From the NCBI GenBank assembly GCA_028829895.1, contig CM054179.1, positions 52,339,391 to 52,403,390 of the forward strand: DNA of 64,000 nucleotides, written 5' to 3'. The DNA is from Sinotaia quadrata. Taxonomy: Eukaryota > Mollusca > Gastropoda > Architaenioglossa > Viviparidae. How positions within the stretch are numbered: the stretch's first letter is position 1; every line of letters begins with the position of its first letter. The notes beneath the pieces are model-generated. The model ran no database searches. It was given only the letters and a program-made list of their open reading frames with translations, and was not told where the DNA came from. Shown piece after piece: positions 12,001 to 22,700 of this stretch. The translations under genes were made by a program, and so were the position numbers.

Positions 12001-15000
12001 TGCTCCATCAGCTGAATGATTGCTATACACTAGCCAGAAATTACAGTATATTAATTGACTACCAAATATTTTGTCTATATATTTTAAGGTTTTCTTACAA
12101 TCTTGTTATAAAGAATTAACAAATTTTAAGTTTAAGTTTTGGAAAATATGTTTATATTAAATAAATAATTTTGATACAAAACCTAGTAAATTCACAAGAA
12201 AAGTGAGTATGCCTATATATTTTGAATCAACCATTTTTCATCAGGTTCTGAAAACTTGAATAAAAATTTCCTTCATTTATTTGATACAGTTTTTGTTGTT
12301 ATTTAGTGGATTTCAGTTAGGTGTGCCACCTTAAGCTTTGGATAAAGAATATAAATTCCAAAGTCATTTTCAGTTCACCCACCACCACCAAAGTTAAATT
12401 TTGTACTGTAGGCCTTGTAAATGTAATAGAATGTGCATTATCAACTCACTCTTATATTTATTATGGAAAAATAAGCTTGCAAAATACAACAAATAAATAT
12501 ATAACTCACTTTATCAAAATTTTAAAAAAGAACAGAAAATCTGGTAAAAATAATAACTAATTTTTTTTGTAAAATCTAGTGATCTACTCATTTACACTAT
12601 GCTCTGCTAATGCAGTAATAGATGAAAAAAGTGGTCACATGACCACAAAATAAAAGAATTAAAAACAAATAACACGCAATCCGAATAAACGAAATGCATT
12701 ATATTACAAATAAATCTTTCCCCTGTTGAATGATTCACTTCTAGCCATGTTTATTCTCCAGCTTGCTTATCTTGTGCTGTCCTACTTGCATAGGCCATGT
12801 TTATTCTCCAGCTTGCTTATCTTTTGCTGTCCTACTTGCATAGGCCATGTTTTTTCTCCAGCTTGAATATCTTGTGCTGTCCTACTTGCATTGGCCATGT
12901 TTATTCTCCAGCTTGAATATCTTGTGCTGTCCTATTTGCATAGGCCATGTTTATTCTCCAGCTTGTTTATCTTGTACTGTCCTACTTGCATAAGCCATGT
13001 TTATTCTCCAGCTTGCTTATCTTGTGCTGTCCTACTTGCATAGGCCATGTTTATTCTCCAGCTTGAATATCTTGTGCTGTCCTATTTGCATAGGCCATGT
13101 TTATTCTCCAGCTTGTTTATCTTGTACTGTCCTACTTGCATAGGCCATGTTTATTCTCCAGCTTGTTTATCTTGTACTGTCCTACTAGCTATGTTTTTTT
13201 TTCAATTTGTTTATCTTGTACTGTCCTACTAGCTATGTTTATTCTCCAGCTTGCTTATCTTGTGCTGTCCTACTAGCATAGGCCATGTTTATTCTCCAGC
13301 TTGTTTATCTTGTACTGTCCTACTAGCTATGTTTATTCTCCAACTTGTTTATCTTGTACTGTCCAACTAGCTATGTTTATTCTCCAACTTGTTTATCTTG
13401 TACAGTCCTACTAGTCATGTTTATTCTCCAGCTTGCTTATCTTGTGTTGTCCTACTTGCATAAGCCATGTTTATTTTCCAGCTTGTTATGTAATACTTCT
13501 GAAATGTGTGCAGACGCAAGAGATTTATTAAAACACTTCTGTTTGTTTTGTCAAATTCAAATAAGATCACAGTTTTCATTCAGAAATCTTATTATATCAT
13601 TTATTCTTAAAGGTGAATTTATTTAAGTCTGATCTACACTTTGTCATGTACAAGAGTTCTAGGAGATTGAATCAGTGTATAGAAAATAAATCAAAATATT
13701 GAATGATCTCCTGAAAAGTACTCATTTGTGTGCACAACCTTCACAATTAAAAATAAAAGTAAGTGGTGTTATTTTATTACTAGTGATGTTAGCTTTGTTG
13801 ATAGTTATTTCTTAATTTACAGGGAAATTAAGGAAAATCCTTTTCTGTTGGTTAAATATAGAATATTTATAGTAACAATACAACCTGAGAGAAACTGTGC
13901 TAAATTCTACAAAATCTCTATTAATGGGATATCCGTTTGTACCATATGAGTAAGTAACTGCTTAATTTCCAAAGCTTTCACTCAAAGTACCGTTTTATAT
14001 TAAAATCTGATCACCCTTGCTTATTTGTTTTATTTCCGAATTTAGTTCTACAGTCAGTAGGTTAATCACAGATCTGACAGTCAGGTTAATCACAATATTT
14101 TTTAATTATATCATATATTTTATAACAAATAATAAATAGGCAAATAAATAAAAATAGTTTTATTGAAATCATGCATATTTACAATTCTCTTTATTATAAT
14201 TGTAAAATTATTTTACATCAAACAAGAAATAAATTTGCTTAAATCTGATGCATGTTAACTTTATGGATAGACCTTCTTACTGTTAGTAGCATCTATACAT
14301 AGGCACTCAGTCTAATTTCATTGTATAAGATAGACTATTCACTAGTAACATCTGTGCAAAGTACATAAATGTGTAGCTTTAGATAAACTGGCTTATTTTT
14401 GCCAATTCTTTATGTTGATCACACACACACACACAGACAGACACACACACACACACACACACACCTTTCTGTGTCAGTTAAAAGTAATAGGACATCAATA
14501 TATATGCATTTATCATTGAGAATTATTGAAAACAAAGAAACGTAAAAAGTAAATGCTGTACTTTAAAAAGAAATCTGGTATGATGTTATGTTGTAAAGTC
14601 ATTCTCAGTAGATATGGAGTTTCATGCTATAGCATATTTTCAATAAAATGGTTTTACAGATTCGACGCATGATGGGAGGTATGTTAGCAGTAGCACAGGG
14701 CCAACTAACTCCCCAAAATTTACAACAATTTCTTGATAAACCAAGTTTGTACAATCATGGAAGAATATCTGCTCTACCTGCACAGGGCCTATTCTTAAAA
14801 TGGGTGCGCTATTCAAAGGAAGGTAAAGTTGGAGAATTGATTGATAAATGGAGATGTTTCACAATTTTTGAAATATTTTGTTCATCTTCCATGCAAGCTG
14901 GTCAATCCAGTAAGCCATCATCATAATGTAAGGGCAGGCAGTTGTATAAATAATTGTAACTTACATTGGCAGTCATTATAGTCATTGTTTAGAGTCATGG

Positions 15001-18000
15001 TTATGGAATGTAGACAAATGTTAATAGTGTTTAATTATGTATATTTAAATCAGTTTGTCTCACTATTCTATTCAAATAAAACATTTGCTAAAAGTCCATT
15101 TTCTACCAATATCTTGAACTATTCCTTAGGAAATTATATTTATTCAATAAACTTACCACATTAACCATAACTTGAATATATATATTTATATATGTTTCTT
15201 TCAGACTAGTTGGGTGTTTTTATTACACAGCACTGTTACTGGATAAATGAAAATATATCAAATAAGACTTAAATTATATTTATTTATTTATTCTTTAGTT
15301 TCTGCAAATTCTCTTGAGACACTCGTCATTTGTACATTTGAACTATTTGGCATTATGGAGTAATTTATTTTCCATCACATAATGAAATGGGTTTGGTTAA
15401 CTTCTGGGGATACAAAAGCCACTACCAAGAAAGCACACACATGCATACACACTCCAGAGGAGAGATTAAATAAAAGAAAACACTTTCATCAACAGTAGGT
15501 CCTTTGAGTAGGGACTTTTTTTTGTGTAGTAAAATTTTTTCTCTCGTCAGTATGAGTAGATGTTTTTCCAAGTCCGGACTGTGTATTTCAAATTCTGCTC
15601 TCTCACACATCATTTTGTTGGCTGCTTTAGTTCATTTTGTTCCTGTCTTCCAAATGTTTTTGAGGAGACACCTTGATATTTTGGTTAACAGACACCTGTG
15701 CAACTTGACTGCTCTGATAGCATCATGGGTGACTTGGTCTGTTTTTAATGTGGTTGCCCCTAAGATATTTGGATGCTCGCCACATCTTGTGTATATGTTC
15801 ATACTACAAGAGTGAAACAACACGCATGTTTTGTGAATGCTGATTGAATGTCATCAAATTAGTAAGAAAATATGTTACCACATGTTTTTTATAGTAAGTA
15901 TGATGGGAAACAGGGTATCCTTGTTTATAATAAGACAGATATATACCATTGCAATTGGACTGACATAATGTACATTAGTAGACAGCACTCTGGGTCTGAA
16001 CAGAAATTTTCATACACTTCACATTATCTTGAGGAAAGGTTACCAGAGAACAACCTTCCTAAGGTAGAGAGGGTTGATATTTTGTTTAAAGGCAGTTTGC
16101 AAATGAGGTCATTGGGCATCAGAGGTATTCAAGGACACTTATGAATGAATACACACGAGTGAATACACCTGAGTGGATGATATCCCTTTCAGTCTCCAAT
16201 GCTAAACCTTTGCATTTCAAGTTGCCTATTGAGGAATAAGTAATTCCTGTCAGTGGGTGTTGATTCCCAGCCTACTGAGGAATAAGTGATTCCTGTCAGT
16301 GGGTGTTGACTCCCACCCAGCCTACTGAGGAATAAGTGATTCTTATCAGTGGGTGTTGACTCCCAACCCACTGAAGAGTGAGTGATTCTTGTCAGTGGGT
16401 GTTGACTCCCAGCCTACTGCTGCCATGCCTGCATGAACATTGGTCTTTAGAGTCTCACTGATGAGATGAATTCACAAGGGAAATGACAATAGAAACTTGT
16501 GTTGACCCTTGCCAACATAGAATTGATTTTGTGGGGCAGCATTCTACCATTTCAGTCCTTATAGTAAAGAAAGCATTTTTTGAGAAGTAAAAGTTAGGTG
16601 CTGTTTTAGCATGATGTGATAAATGGCACAGTCATGAGCAAGGGAAGTTAACATTATTGGTATAGTGTACCCATCAACTATATATATAAGGGAAGTTAAC
16701 ATTATTGGTATAGAGTACCCATCAACTATATATATCATGTCAACTCTTTGAATTTTTATTGACATTTTTCTACTTTAGGTTGGAGGAGGGAAAGAGATTC
16801 CCACTGAGACTCCAAGAATGACATATTCCTCCTGGTCTTCTGAGACCCATAGCCCATGTTGCCAAAGTCTTGTCTGAGACCCATAGCCCATGTTGCCAAA
16901 GTCTTGTCTGAGACCCATAGCCATGTTGCAGAATTCTGGATGATGCATTCAGACACTTTTATGGACTGAACATATCCTCAAAGATTTGTCATCTCTGATG
17001 ACCAGATTAGAAAAAGAAAGATTTAAATGTTTAGTTTTTCCCTGCAAGGGATTTAGAAATAGTTTTGAATCCTTGTAAACAATTGAAGACCATATCTTTG
17101 AAAATTCACATTTTGTTCCCTGAATATCATCTTTTAGGGTGAGTGAAATTTATGTCTGGGAAACCTGCAAAAATTCTTCCTTGGATTACTCATTAGTAAC
17201 AGATCCACTTTTCTGGCTGTGAATAGATTTCTAGGGCATTCAGTCAGTCATTACTCAATAGATTTCCAGGGCATTCAATCAGCCATTGTTTATTAGACTT
17301 CCAGGAAATTCAGCCAGTCATTACTCAGTAGGGGCATTCAGTCAGTCATTCCTCATCTTTGTCAGTTTCAGTAGATGATCATATGCATCTTCCATTCAGG
17401 ATCCCTTTGAAGGGATAAAGAAATGTTTTTAAATCACTGTCGTGCATAAAAAATGTATTTAAATCAGTCATGCAGGATCCCTTTGAGGAAGATAAAGAAA
17501 TGTATTTAAATCAATCATGCAGAATTCCTTTGATGAGGATAAAGAAATATATTTAAATCACTGTCACACAGGATCCCTTTGATTGAATAATGGAATGTTT
17601 TTAAATCACTATTGTACAGGATTCATTTAGTCTTGCAGTAATCTTCCTACCTGTTCTAGATTTGGAGATATTTATAGTAAACATGTCTTCTTAATGAGAT
17701 ATTTATAGTCAACGTCCTAACTGAAGCAAAATCATTATATGTATGCCCTGATGAAATCAGAACTATTTCGTCCGGGTTGACATTTTATAGATGTGACCTT
17801 GCAGGAGGCAGGAGTTGAAAGGCGTCTACTTATTCTAGATATGTCTTTCATTTCTGGCCCTTTGTCTATTAATTACCTCCATTGAGAAAGAAGTTTTTAT
17901 TTCTTAGCATTTTTTGTTTGTATTTTTTTGTTACTAGAGAATACCTACTTCAAAAGGCTTTTCTCCAATTGCATGGTGTCTGAATATATGATGGAAAAAA

Positions 18001-19263
18001 GACATTTTTCTCAGATAAATGTTTTTCCCTAATTCTTACCATATACACACACCTTCTCAATCATCTCGTACTTCATTATAGCTGTGCTAAAAAGGGGAAT
18101 TACTCGAGAACAGTCTGGTGATGTGCCTTTCACCTCTCTTAAAGGTGTATCTCTTGGTTCTGGCTTGTATATGTTTTAGTAAAATGTTCATACTATTCTT
18201 GTTTGCTGGTCTGGTAAATGTTCAGGAAAAAAATATTTTATGTTGACAAATTTGTATTTATACATATTTATATGTATTTAATGTAGATTTTGAAATACCA
18301 ATAACTATTTTCTATTATATACAAGGATTAGCCAAAAAACAATGGAGGAAAAATGAATTGAGGGCTATTTAAAAGTAATAATAATATTAATTAATTACAA
18401 TGTGAAGTGACTTGACTGTATTTTAAGTGATTGTCTCCATAGAAAAGAGAAATGCATAAACTGACTAATGCAGGACTAGGTCATTAGGTGCTTCTCTGAC
18501 ACATGCTGGATCATTAGGTGCACTGGAATCTGAGAATTTTCAACTTGGGACAGAAACAGTTTAGTGTGAGAATATTTTTTTAAAGACAAGAAAATAGGCA
18601 GTAATTATCATTAAATATATATTTTTTATTATAACTGCTCCATTAATATATTATTTTGTGCTGATTATTTTCATTAGTCAAAATATAGAACAAGTGACTT
18701 TTTACATTTAAGCAGGAGGTTGATATATATCATTGTGTATCGTAACATTTGATCATCAGTCTATTTAAATTTTGTTTCTTTTGTTATTCTTAGATCTTCA
18801 TTATGAACCACCAGAAATTTCATCAGATCAAGGGCAAGTGCCAGATTTAGCAGTAGAGGAAAAACAGCAAATTGAGACCACTCAAATCAGCTCAGCATCA
18901 GTTACTTTAGATGCATTCCGGGTACCTGCTCTTGAGACAAATATTGCAACAGAAACATTCACTGAGAAAACTGCTAGTGAATGTGTGGACATACAAGCAC
19001 ATGCTGGCCAGGAATCTACGATTTTGAATTTGAAAGATTTGCCTAAAACTGCTGAGATAGAAAATTGTTCTGAATTGTTAGAGACCTCCACAATTGCCAC
19101 AGCAACTACTTTAAGGCATGCAAATGATATTAGCAGTACTAGTGATCTAGATGTGCACAAACTTGCAGCACCATTACCTGAAAAATCTGTAGAATGTAAT
19201 GATTTCTGTGAAATTGAGAAGTCTAGTAATAATTTAAAGAACTTTAAAGAAAGCAAAATCTGA
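934..19263 (+). CDS. PUSL1: tRNA pseudouridine synthase-like 1 (TruA family), 3' part of gene, five exons
   Basis: Exons 934-1014, 4871-5026, 10939-11185, 14660-14822 and 18794-19263 join in one frame to 371 residues plus TGA. TruA-family enzymes isomerise uridine to pseudouridine in tRNA; the vertebrate PUSL1 branch is reported as mitochondrial. Visible family blocks in order: the LRVTDDFSARRRA stretch and SYVYRL (the Tyr/Arg block after the catalytic loop), the KHNFLSF block, then HSRSFLNKQIRRMMGGMLAV (the conserved RSFLxxQIRRMMG segment), then APAQGLFLKWVRY-like residues written here as LPAQGLFLKWVRY. The segment with the catalytic Asp (RTDAGVHA-type) must be encoded before base 1. Every junction is GT/AG and the split codons match the family (atc ag|g att; tt|c cct; g|at). 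Odd points: very large introns full of repeats, and a last exon coding about 155 residues with no family counterpart. The family call is firm; PUSL1 rather than another TruA paralogue rests on remembered similarity to the human protein. Confidence 0.9.
2988..3026. repeat. (CA)n(TA)n microsatellite
   Basis: A short CA run passes directly into about 14 TA units. Confidence 0.95.
3590..4330. repeat. 42 bp minisatellite, degenerate at both edges
   Basis: The core unit (best between 3840 and 4110) alternates 'agatcaaaatgtaaatg' with 'ataggccaaaatgtgaacag' and repeats every 42 bp, about six clear copies. Flanks decay into looser units containing 'aaaatgtaaa' out to about 3590 and 4330. Because 42 is a multiple of 3, the minus strand is open over the array as a 14-residue repeat. 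This is a by-product of the period, not a gene. Confidence 0.9.
4871..5026 (+). CDS. PUSL1: PUSL1 exon b
   Basis: Acceptor attttttcag, donor gtaagt. It carries ILNTLRVTDDFSARRRAAER and then SYVYRLAV, the most conserved block of the visible part (human PUSL1 has the equivalent of RAFRV..DFHARHAA..RTYLYRL). It ends tt|, giving Phe with the first base of the next exon. Confidence 0.92.
5135..7009. mobile_element. 1.9 kb element with TG...CA ends, 29 bp imperfect inverted termini and 5 bp target duplication (solo LTR or Ginger-like)
   Basis: The left end TGTCGCGGACATGGGGGAGT and the reverse complement of the right end, TGTCACGGAAAAAGGGGGG, resemble each other over nearly 30 bases. The insertion is bracketed by ATTTA (5130-5134 and 7010-7014). 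TG...CA ends with a 5 bp duplication are the signature of integrase-type insertion, so a solo LTR is one reading. The inverted ends are longer than usual for LTRs and start TGTNR, as in Ginger DNA transposons, which is the other. Inside are loosely repeated hairpins of the type ctgtct...agacag (6170-6280) and repeated 'gtgat..ccgcaaaa' words (5620-5790). No protein domain was recognised in the open frame at 6061-6468. Confidence 0.7.
7523..9638. mobile_element. Unclassified 2.1 kb terminal-inverted-repeat element, copy 1
   Basis: It begins TAGGTAAGACCACTCA and ends in the complement of TAGGTAAGCCCACT. The flanks are ttgtaat on the left and ttgtaag on the right (6 of 7 identical), a probable 7 bp target duplication. 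It is collinear over its whole length with 44334-46458. No transposase is encoded, so it is non-autonomous. A short + strand open frame near the right end (9333-9533) is partly conserved in copy 2. Confidence 0.85.
9754..10117. repeat. 55 bp minisatellite
   Basis: The unit beginning aaagaaaccagtgcagc recurs exactly every 55 bp at 9811, 9866, 9921, 9976, 10031 and 10086 (last copy partial), with a degraded unit at 9754. The copies are almost identical, implying recent expansion. It lies about 115 bp right of mobile element copy 1 and is absent next to copy 2. Confidence 0.97.
10388..10545. repeat. 51 bp minisatellite, three copies
   Basis: The unit contains 'atctatcagtttgtgactg' followed by 'taaactgtaggatgagcc'. 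Three copies lie in tandem, the third with a small deletion. Confidence 0.9.
10939..11185 (+). CDS. PUSL1: PUSL1 exon c
   Basis: Acceptor tttcaatacag, donor gtattg, phase 0 at the 3' end. It encodes PPFDLEKFLKAAEVLSGKHN, then FLSFTTK and FWEVHFHSRSFLNKQ. The A..L.GKHNFLSF and RSFLNKQ motifs are typical of the C-terminal half of the TruA fold. Without splicing, translation runs on to a stop at about 11212, so the donor is needed to reach the IRRMMG residues. Confidence 0.92.
11280..11455. repeat. Degenerate tandem repeat, about 50-55 bp, three to four copies
   Basis: The words 'agttacatttggaaaat' and 'tttgatatgtttaatg' alternate three to four times with small length changes. Confidence 0.75.
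12742..13484. repeat. 50 bp minisatellite with contracted 41 bp subunits
   Basis: The unit starting gccatgtttattctccagct is spaced 50 bp apart (12744, 12794, 12844 and onward). From about 13185 several units lose the 'tgcataggc' part and become about 41 bp (joined as 'ctactagctatg'), and full units return at the right end. Around 15 units in all. Open reading frames across it are repeat artefacts. Confidence 0.95.
14420..14464. repeat. (AC)n microsatellite
   Basis: CA dinucleotide run interrupted by two GACA units. Confidence 0.95.
14660..14822 (+). CDS. PUSL1: PUSL1 exon d
   Basis: Acceptor gttttacag, donor gtaaag. It starts IRRMMGGMLAVAQGQLTPQN and ends GLFLKWVRYSKE, closing the catalytic fold (the family C-terminus is APAxGLxLxxVxY). 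It leaves a single g that joins 'at' of the next exon to make Asp. Reading through the donor would instead give about 33 extra residues to a stop at 14924-14926. Confidence 0.92.
16213..16412. repeat. 46-50 bp tandem repeat, four copies
   Basis: The unit includes 'gaggaataagtgattcctgt' then 'cagtgggtgttgactccca'. Length varies by a few bases between copies. Confidence 0.92.
16641..16736. repeat. 48 bp direct duplication
   Basis: 'agggaagttaacattattgg' starts at 16641 and again at 16689, each followed by 'tacccatcaactatatata'. Confidence 0.93.
16839..16928. repeat. 34 bp tandem repeat, almost three copies
   Basis: 'tctgagacccatagccc' begins at 16839, 16873 and 16907. The first two units are identical and the third is truncated. 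Confidence 0.95.
17385..17640. repeat. Degenerate repeat of about 55-60 bp, four copies
   Basis: 'caggatccctttga' followed by 'gataaagaaatgtatttaaa' recurs four times with substitutions and small gaps. Confidence 0.8.
18794..19263 (+). CDS. PUSL1: PUSL1 last exon: long polar, acidic C-terminal tail
   Basis: The acceptor ttgttattcttag is followed by 470 bases ending in TGA at 19261-19263. It encodes about 155 residues beginning DLHYEPPEISSDQGQVPDLA. The segment is rich in Ser, Thr and Glu, with no hydrophobic core pattern, no membrane segment and few aromatics, so it is probably disordered. It lies wholly beyond the catalytic fold and I recognise no domain. The split codon g|at and the uninterrupted reading of 155 codons in AT-rich DNA support real coding use. 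Confidence 0.75.
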
Positions 19264-19760
19264 AACTTTAAAAAGTGTAAAATTGTTTTCCTTTATTAAC
19301 CAACAAAAAAGAAAGAAACAAAAAGTTATTGCTGCAAAAAAAAAAAAAAAAGGAAATGTATTTGTAGGTGTGATTTCATGTCACTTTTTGGCATTTCATT
19401 GTATATTTTCATCTTGGACAGCAAGTGTTAAATCTTTGATTATGTCTGATTGCATTTACAAGGGATGGATGAAATGGTTGGCTATGATTCTAACTATAAA
19501 ATCTGTGTGTTTACTTTTTAACAATTTGCACCAAGTAGGAAGACATCGATGAACCCATGACCTTTTTGCTAGAATTCCACACGTTTGGATGTGATGAAAA
19601 GTTCATGTGATTAAAATGGATCATAGTTCTGTCATTGCATTGCAGAATGGCATCAGTGAGTCCTTCACTTCTTTGAGTAATCTGTGCTACATACTCTTTA
19701 TATGTTTGAAAGTAAATAACGTTTTCAAAAACTGAGAAATAAAATCAAACGAAAGATTTT
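19264..19760 (+). other. PUSL1 3' untranslated region with poly(A) signal
   Basis: AT-rich noncoding sequence follows the stop. The first clear AATAAA in sense is at 19738-19743 (inside gagaaataaaatc), about 475 bases downstream of the stop, in a position suited to act as the polyadenylation signal. No cleavage site can be proven from sequence. Confidence 0.5.
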
Positions 19761-22700
19761 AGTGGTAATTTTCTTTTATTGCAAACATGCTAACAAACAC
19801 ACATCACTTCAAACAAGGAGTTCAAATGTTGCACCAAACAGTCTGCTTACAAGATACTTTTGTCTTAAATACAACAATCAGTTTTCATTTATATCTCATT
19901 GTTGAGATTTACTGGAATTCAGTTCATCACAGAAATACATCCCCAAAGAGTAAAATACAACATGTATTAAAACTGGCTGGCATTAAAATATACAAGAGAA
20001 ATGAACCTTGAAAGGATCTAAGAAAGATTTGTTCGGTCACAGTACTTTCATGTTTTCAAGATGTTCATTATAAATCTGAATAAACTTTAAAACATAATCT
20101 CTGTACAGTCAAGGGAGGCAACAAAACTAACCCCAGCAGTCATCCACCTTTGAAATAATCACCTCCCAATGCAACTGATTTCTGCACTTTGCCAGACCCA
20201 ACACAAAAGTCTGGAAAATAAGCAAGCAAATATTCATAAAAAAGTTTTTGACATCCAAACTTTAATGTTTTATAGGTCATTTAGGAAAGATTCATGCAGA
20301 TGACTTGGCCATTAAATTAAGAGGCTTGACTGCCAATTGTTTAATATATAAAAATACTATTTCTGGGGGCCCTGAATCTAAGGAGATCCAAACAACTGTA
20401 TTCTTTGCCCATCCTAATTTCAGCACAGATTTTATGTAGAATTCCATAATTAAAATATAAAGTCTTATTTAAATAACAAATTTATAACAAAGTTATTAAG
20501 ACTTATAAGACAATTTCTTGTAATTTAAGCAGTGGTAAAATGTGGTTTATAATTTTTTTTTTAATTATTATTTTTTATTCAAAAACATTTACTTATATTT
20601 GTTTGTATACAATAAACCATATGGACACTGTAATGTATATAATTTTTCTCAATAAAATGAACTTCTTAAAAATGTCAAATCTGTATATCCATAAATCTAG
20701 ATATGAAAGTTTCCATGTGTAATCTTAGAAATTCATAAGTTAGCATATTATTTAATAGAGTGACATTTTAAAAAAAAAATCTTTAATGCTGTGCACTGAG
20801 GCTTCCTACTTTAAAAAAAAAACAGCTCTAAGTATAAATATGTCCACAAACAGATAAGCAAAAGATATTTTTTTTTCTTTTTTAAACAACAGACTGGAGT
20901 CGAAGAATTGTGCCAATACAAGATTCTACTATTTCTTTCTTATTTTTTTTTTTATTGCTTCATAAATTATAGATCTTGCCCTAGAAGCTAAACCAATACT
21001 TTAAAGAAATGAGAGATTTTTGTTTCATAAATTATTTTCTCATCACTAAGACAGTAAGTCCTATAAATGTGAATCTCAAGTAATCTGTGATGAAATCCGC
21101 TGACAACTACTAGAATATGATTGTTAAATCAAAGAATGTCTCAAAATTAGTTAATGGCAACAAATAAAATAATCTTTTATTAGTTTTAATTCTTTCAAAA
21201 ACTTTTTAAAAAATGTTTTATAAAATACTAATTTTACAAAATTTACCTAAAATCCTAGTATTGATCTTCAAACAAAATTTTAAATAAATATCCAAGCAAA
21301 ACAAAATAAAAATGTAATTGCAATGAAAATTGTTTTGGAACAAAAAATTTCCTGCGGGCATACTGGAGTATCCACAAAACCAGATTGTCTTAAATTCATT
21401 ATTTGATTTTTATTTTTGAACTCTTCATGGTAGTAAGACTAAAACTGTTTTAAAAGAATGACAAAACAATAACAAAAACCCCTCTCGATAAAAACTGTCA
21501 TTTTCACCCAAATTCTTTTTATAACAAAGATAGGTTACTCACAGCAGATGCTCAGAGAACATCACTCAGTAAATAAAATGACTACTTGCAACTCATAAAC
21601 AAGCTTCCTTGAAACCATGCATACTTCTGCTCATCACAATTCAGCTAGCTGCAACTCAATTTAATATCTAATATGAATGGTGATTTCAGCTTATTAGATA
21701 ACCAAATTTCCACTTTATCTAAGCTGCCTATTGGTATGAAAATAGGATTCTCCTGCTGTACTAAAGAAAACCATCTACACTCAAGTATTTTATACAGGAC
21801 AGTCAAAACACTAACATTTAATCATATTTTAGTACATTTATAGAATTTTTAACTATATTGGCACGAATTATTGCAAGTTTCTAAAGTTTTCCATTTAGGT
21901 GACAGAAAACCAAGCTTCTAATTTATTAGCAAATTCTGTATCAGAAAACAAAACTGACAGTTAAATGAGCATCGTTTTAAGTTGCAACAAATATATAAAA
22001 TGGCAACTGTTTTCTTTCCTATTCCCCTTTCTTAATAAGTTCAAACTGTGATTTAAATCAAAACTGCCCCATTATTTTTTTGTCTAAAGCGTATATGGTG
22101 CAATATTTGTTGTTGCTATTTCAAACTTATTCAATTTTCTCATTAATATGAACCATATATTTATCTGTTTAGGTTCTGGATATAGGTATTGTTTTATTCA
22201 GAAGATTCACTTTACTTCTATAACAATGAAATAACAAATTTTAAGAAAGATTTTTTGTTTTGTTTGTTTAAAAATTTTTGAATTAGTAAAGTGGTTTAAA
22301 ATATACATTATTAATATTTTAAAAAATTAAGTAACAGTAAACTAAATCAAAACATGTTTAAAAACTGTTGTATTAAATTTTGTAAATTAAATTTTCACAA
22401 TGAAGTATAAAATACAGACATTCATTGTGATAGCCTCAATGTTAGATTCTTAGTTGTTACCAATTTTATTATGATTTTTTTTGTTCTTTCAGTTATTACA
22501 TTTCTTCCTCAGATTTTTATTTTATCTTTGAAATCCTGAAATATTCAACTTCAGCTATTAACAATAGTTTTTTTGATAAACAACAGGACTCATTTTTGTG
22601 ATCAATGGTTATTGTTATTAAAACAAACTGCTGTACAGAACTGAATTTCAGAGAACAGAATCAAATTAGCATAATGCACCCATTTTTCTCATCTGTTGGA

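Larger units (their letters stand above)
11186..14659. other. PUSL1 intron with 50 bp minisatellite and (AC)n
   Basis: Donor gtattg to acceptor gttttacag. It contains a degenerate repeat at 11280-11450, the 12742-13484 minisatellite and a CA microsatellite. The rest is AT-rich with nothing recognised. Confidence 0.7.
14823..18793. other. PUSL1 last intron, with several short tandem arrays
   Basis: Donor gtaaag to acceptor ttattcttag. It holds tandem arrays at 16213-16412, 16641-16736, 16839-16928 and 17385-17640 and looser duplications near 17230-17350. Two overlapping chance open frames at 15422-15823 show no recognisable domain. Confidence 0.7.

Noticed and set aside
12742..13484. CRISPR-like array appearance (regular 50 bp spacing)
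   Set aside because: There are no unique spacers; whole units repeat, and the sequence is animal nuclear DNA.
13047..13626. Open frames with repeated MFILQLxYLVLSYL segments resembling membrane helices
   Set aside because: They lie entirely in the 50/41 bp minisatellite; hydrophobicity comes from T-rich repeat units.
14660..14926. PUSL1 ending in the read-through of exon d
   Set aside because: The donor gtaaag and matching phase with the 18794 exon favour splicing. Read-through is recorded only as an alternative.
15422..15823. Overlapping open frames on both strands, up to 103 codons
   Set aside because: No recognisable domain, no splice support and no codon-composition signal. Treated as chance frames in an intron.
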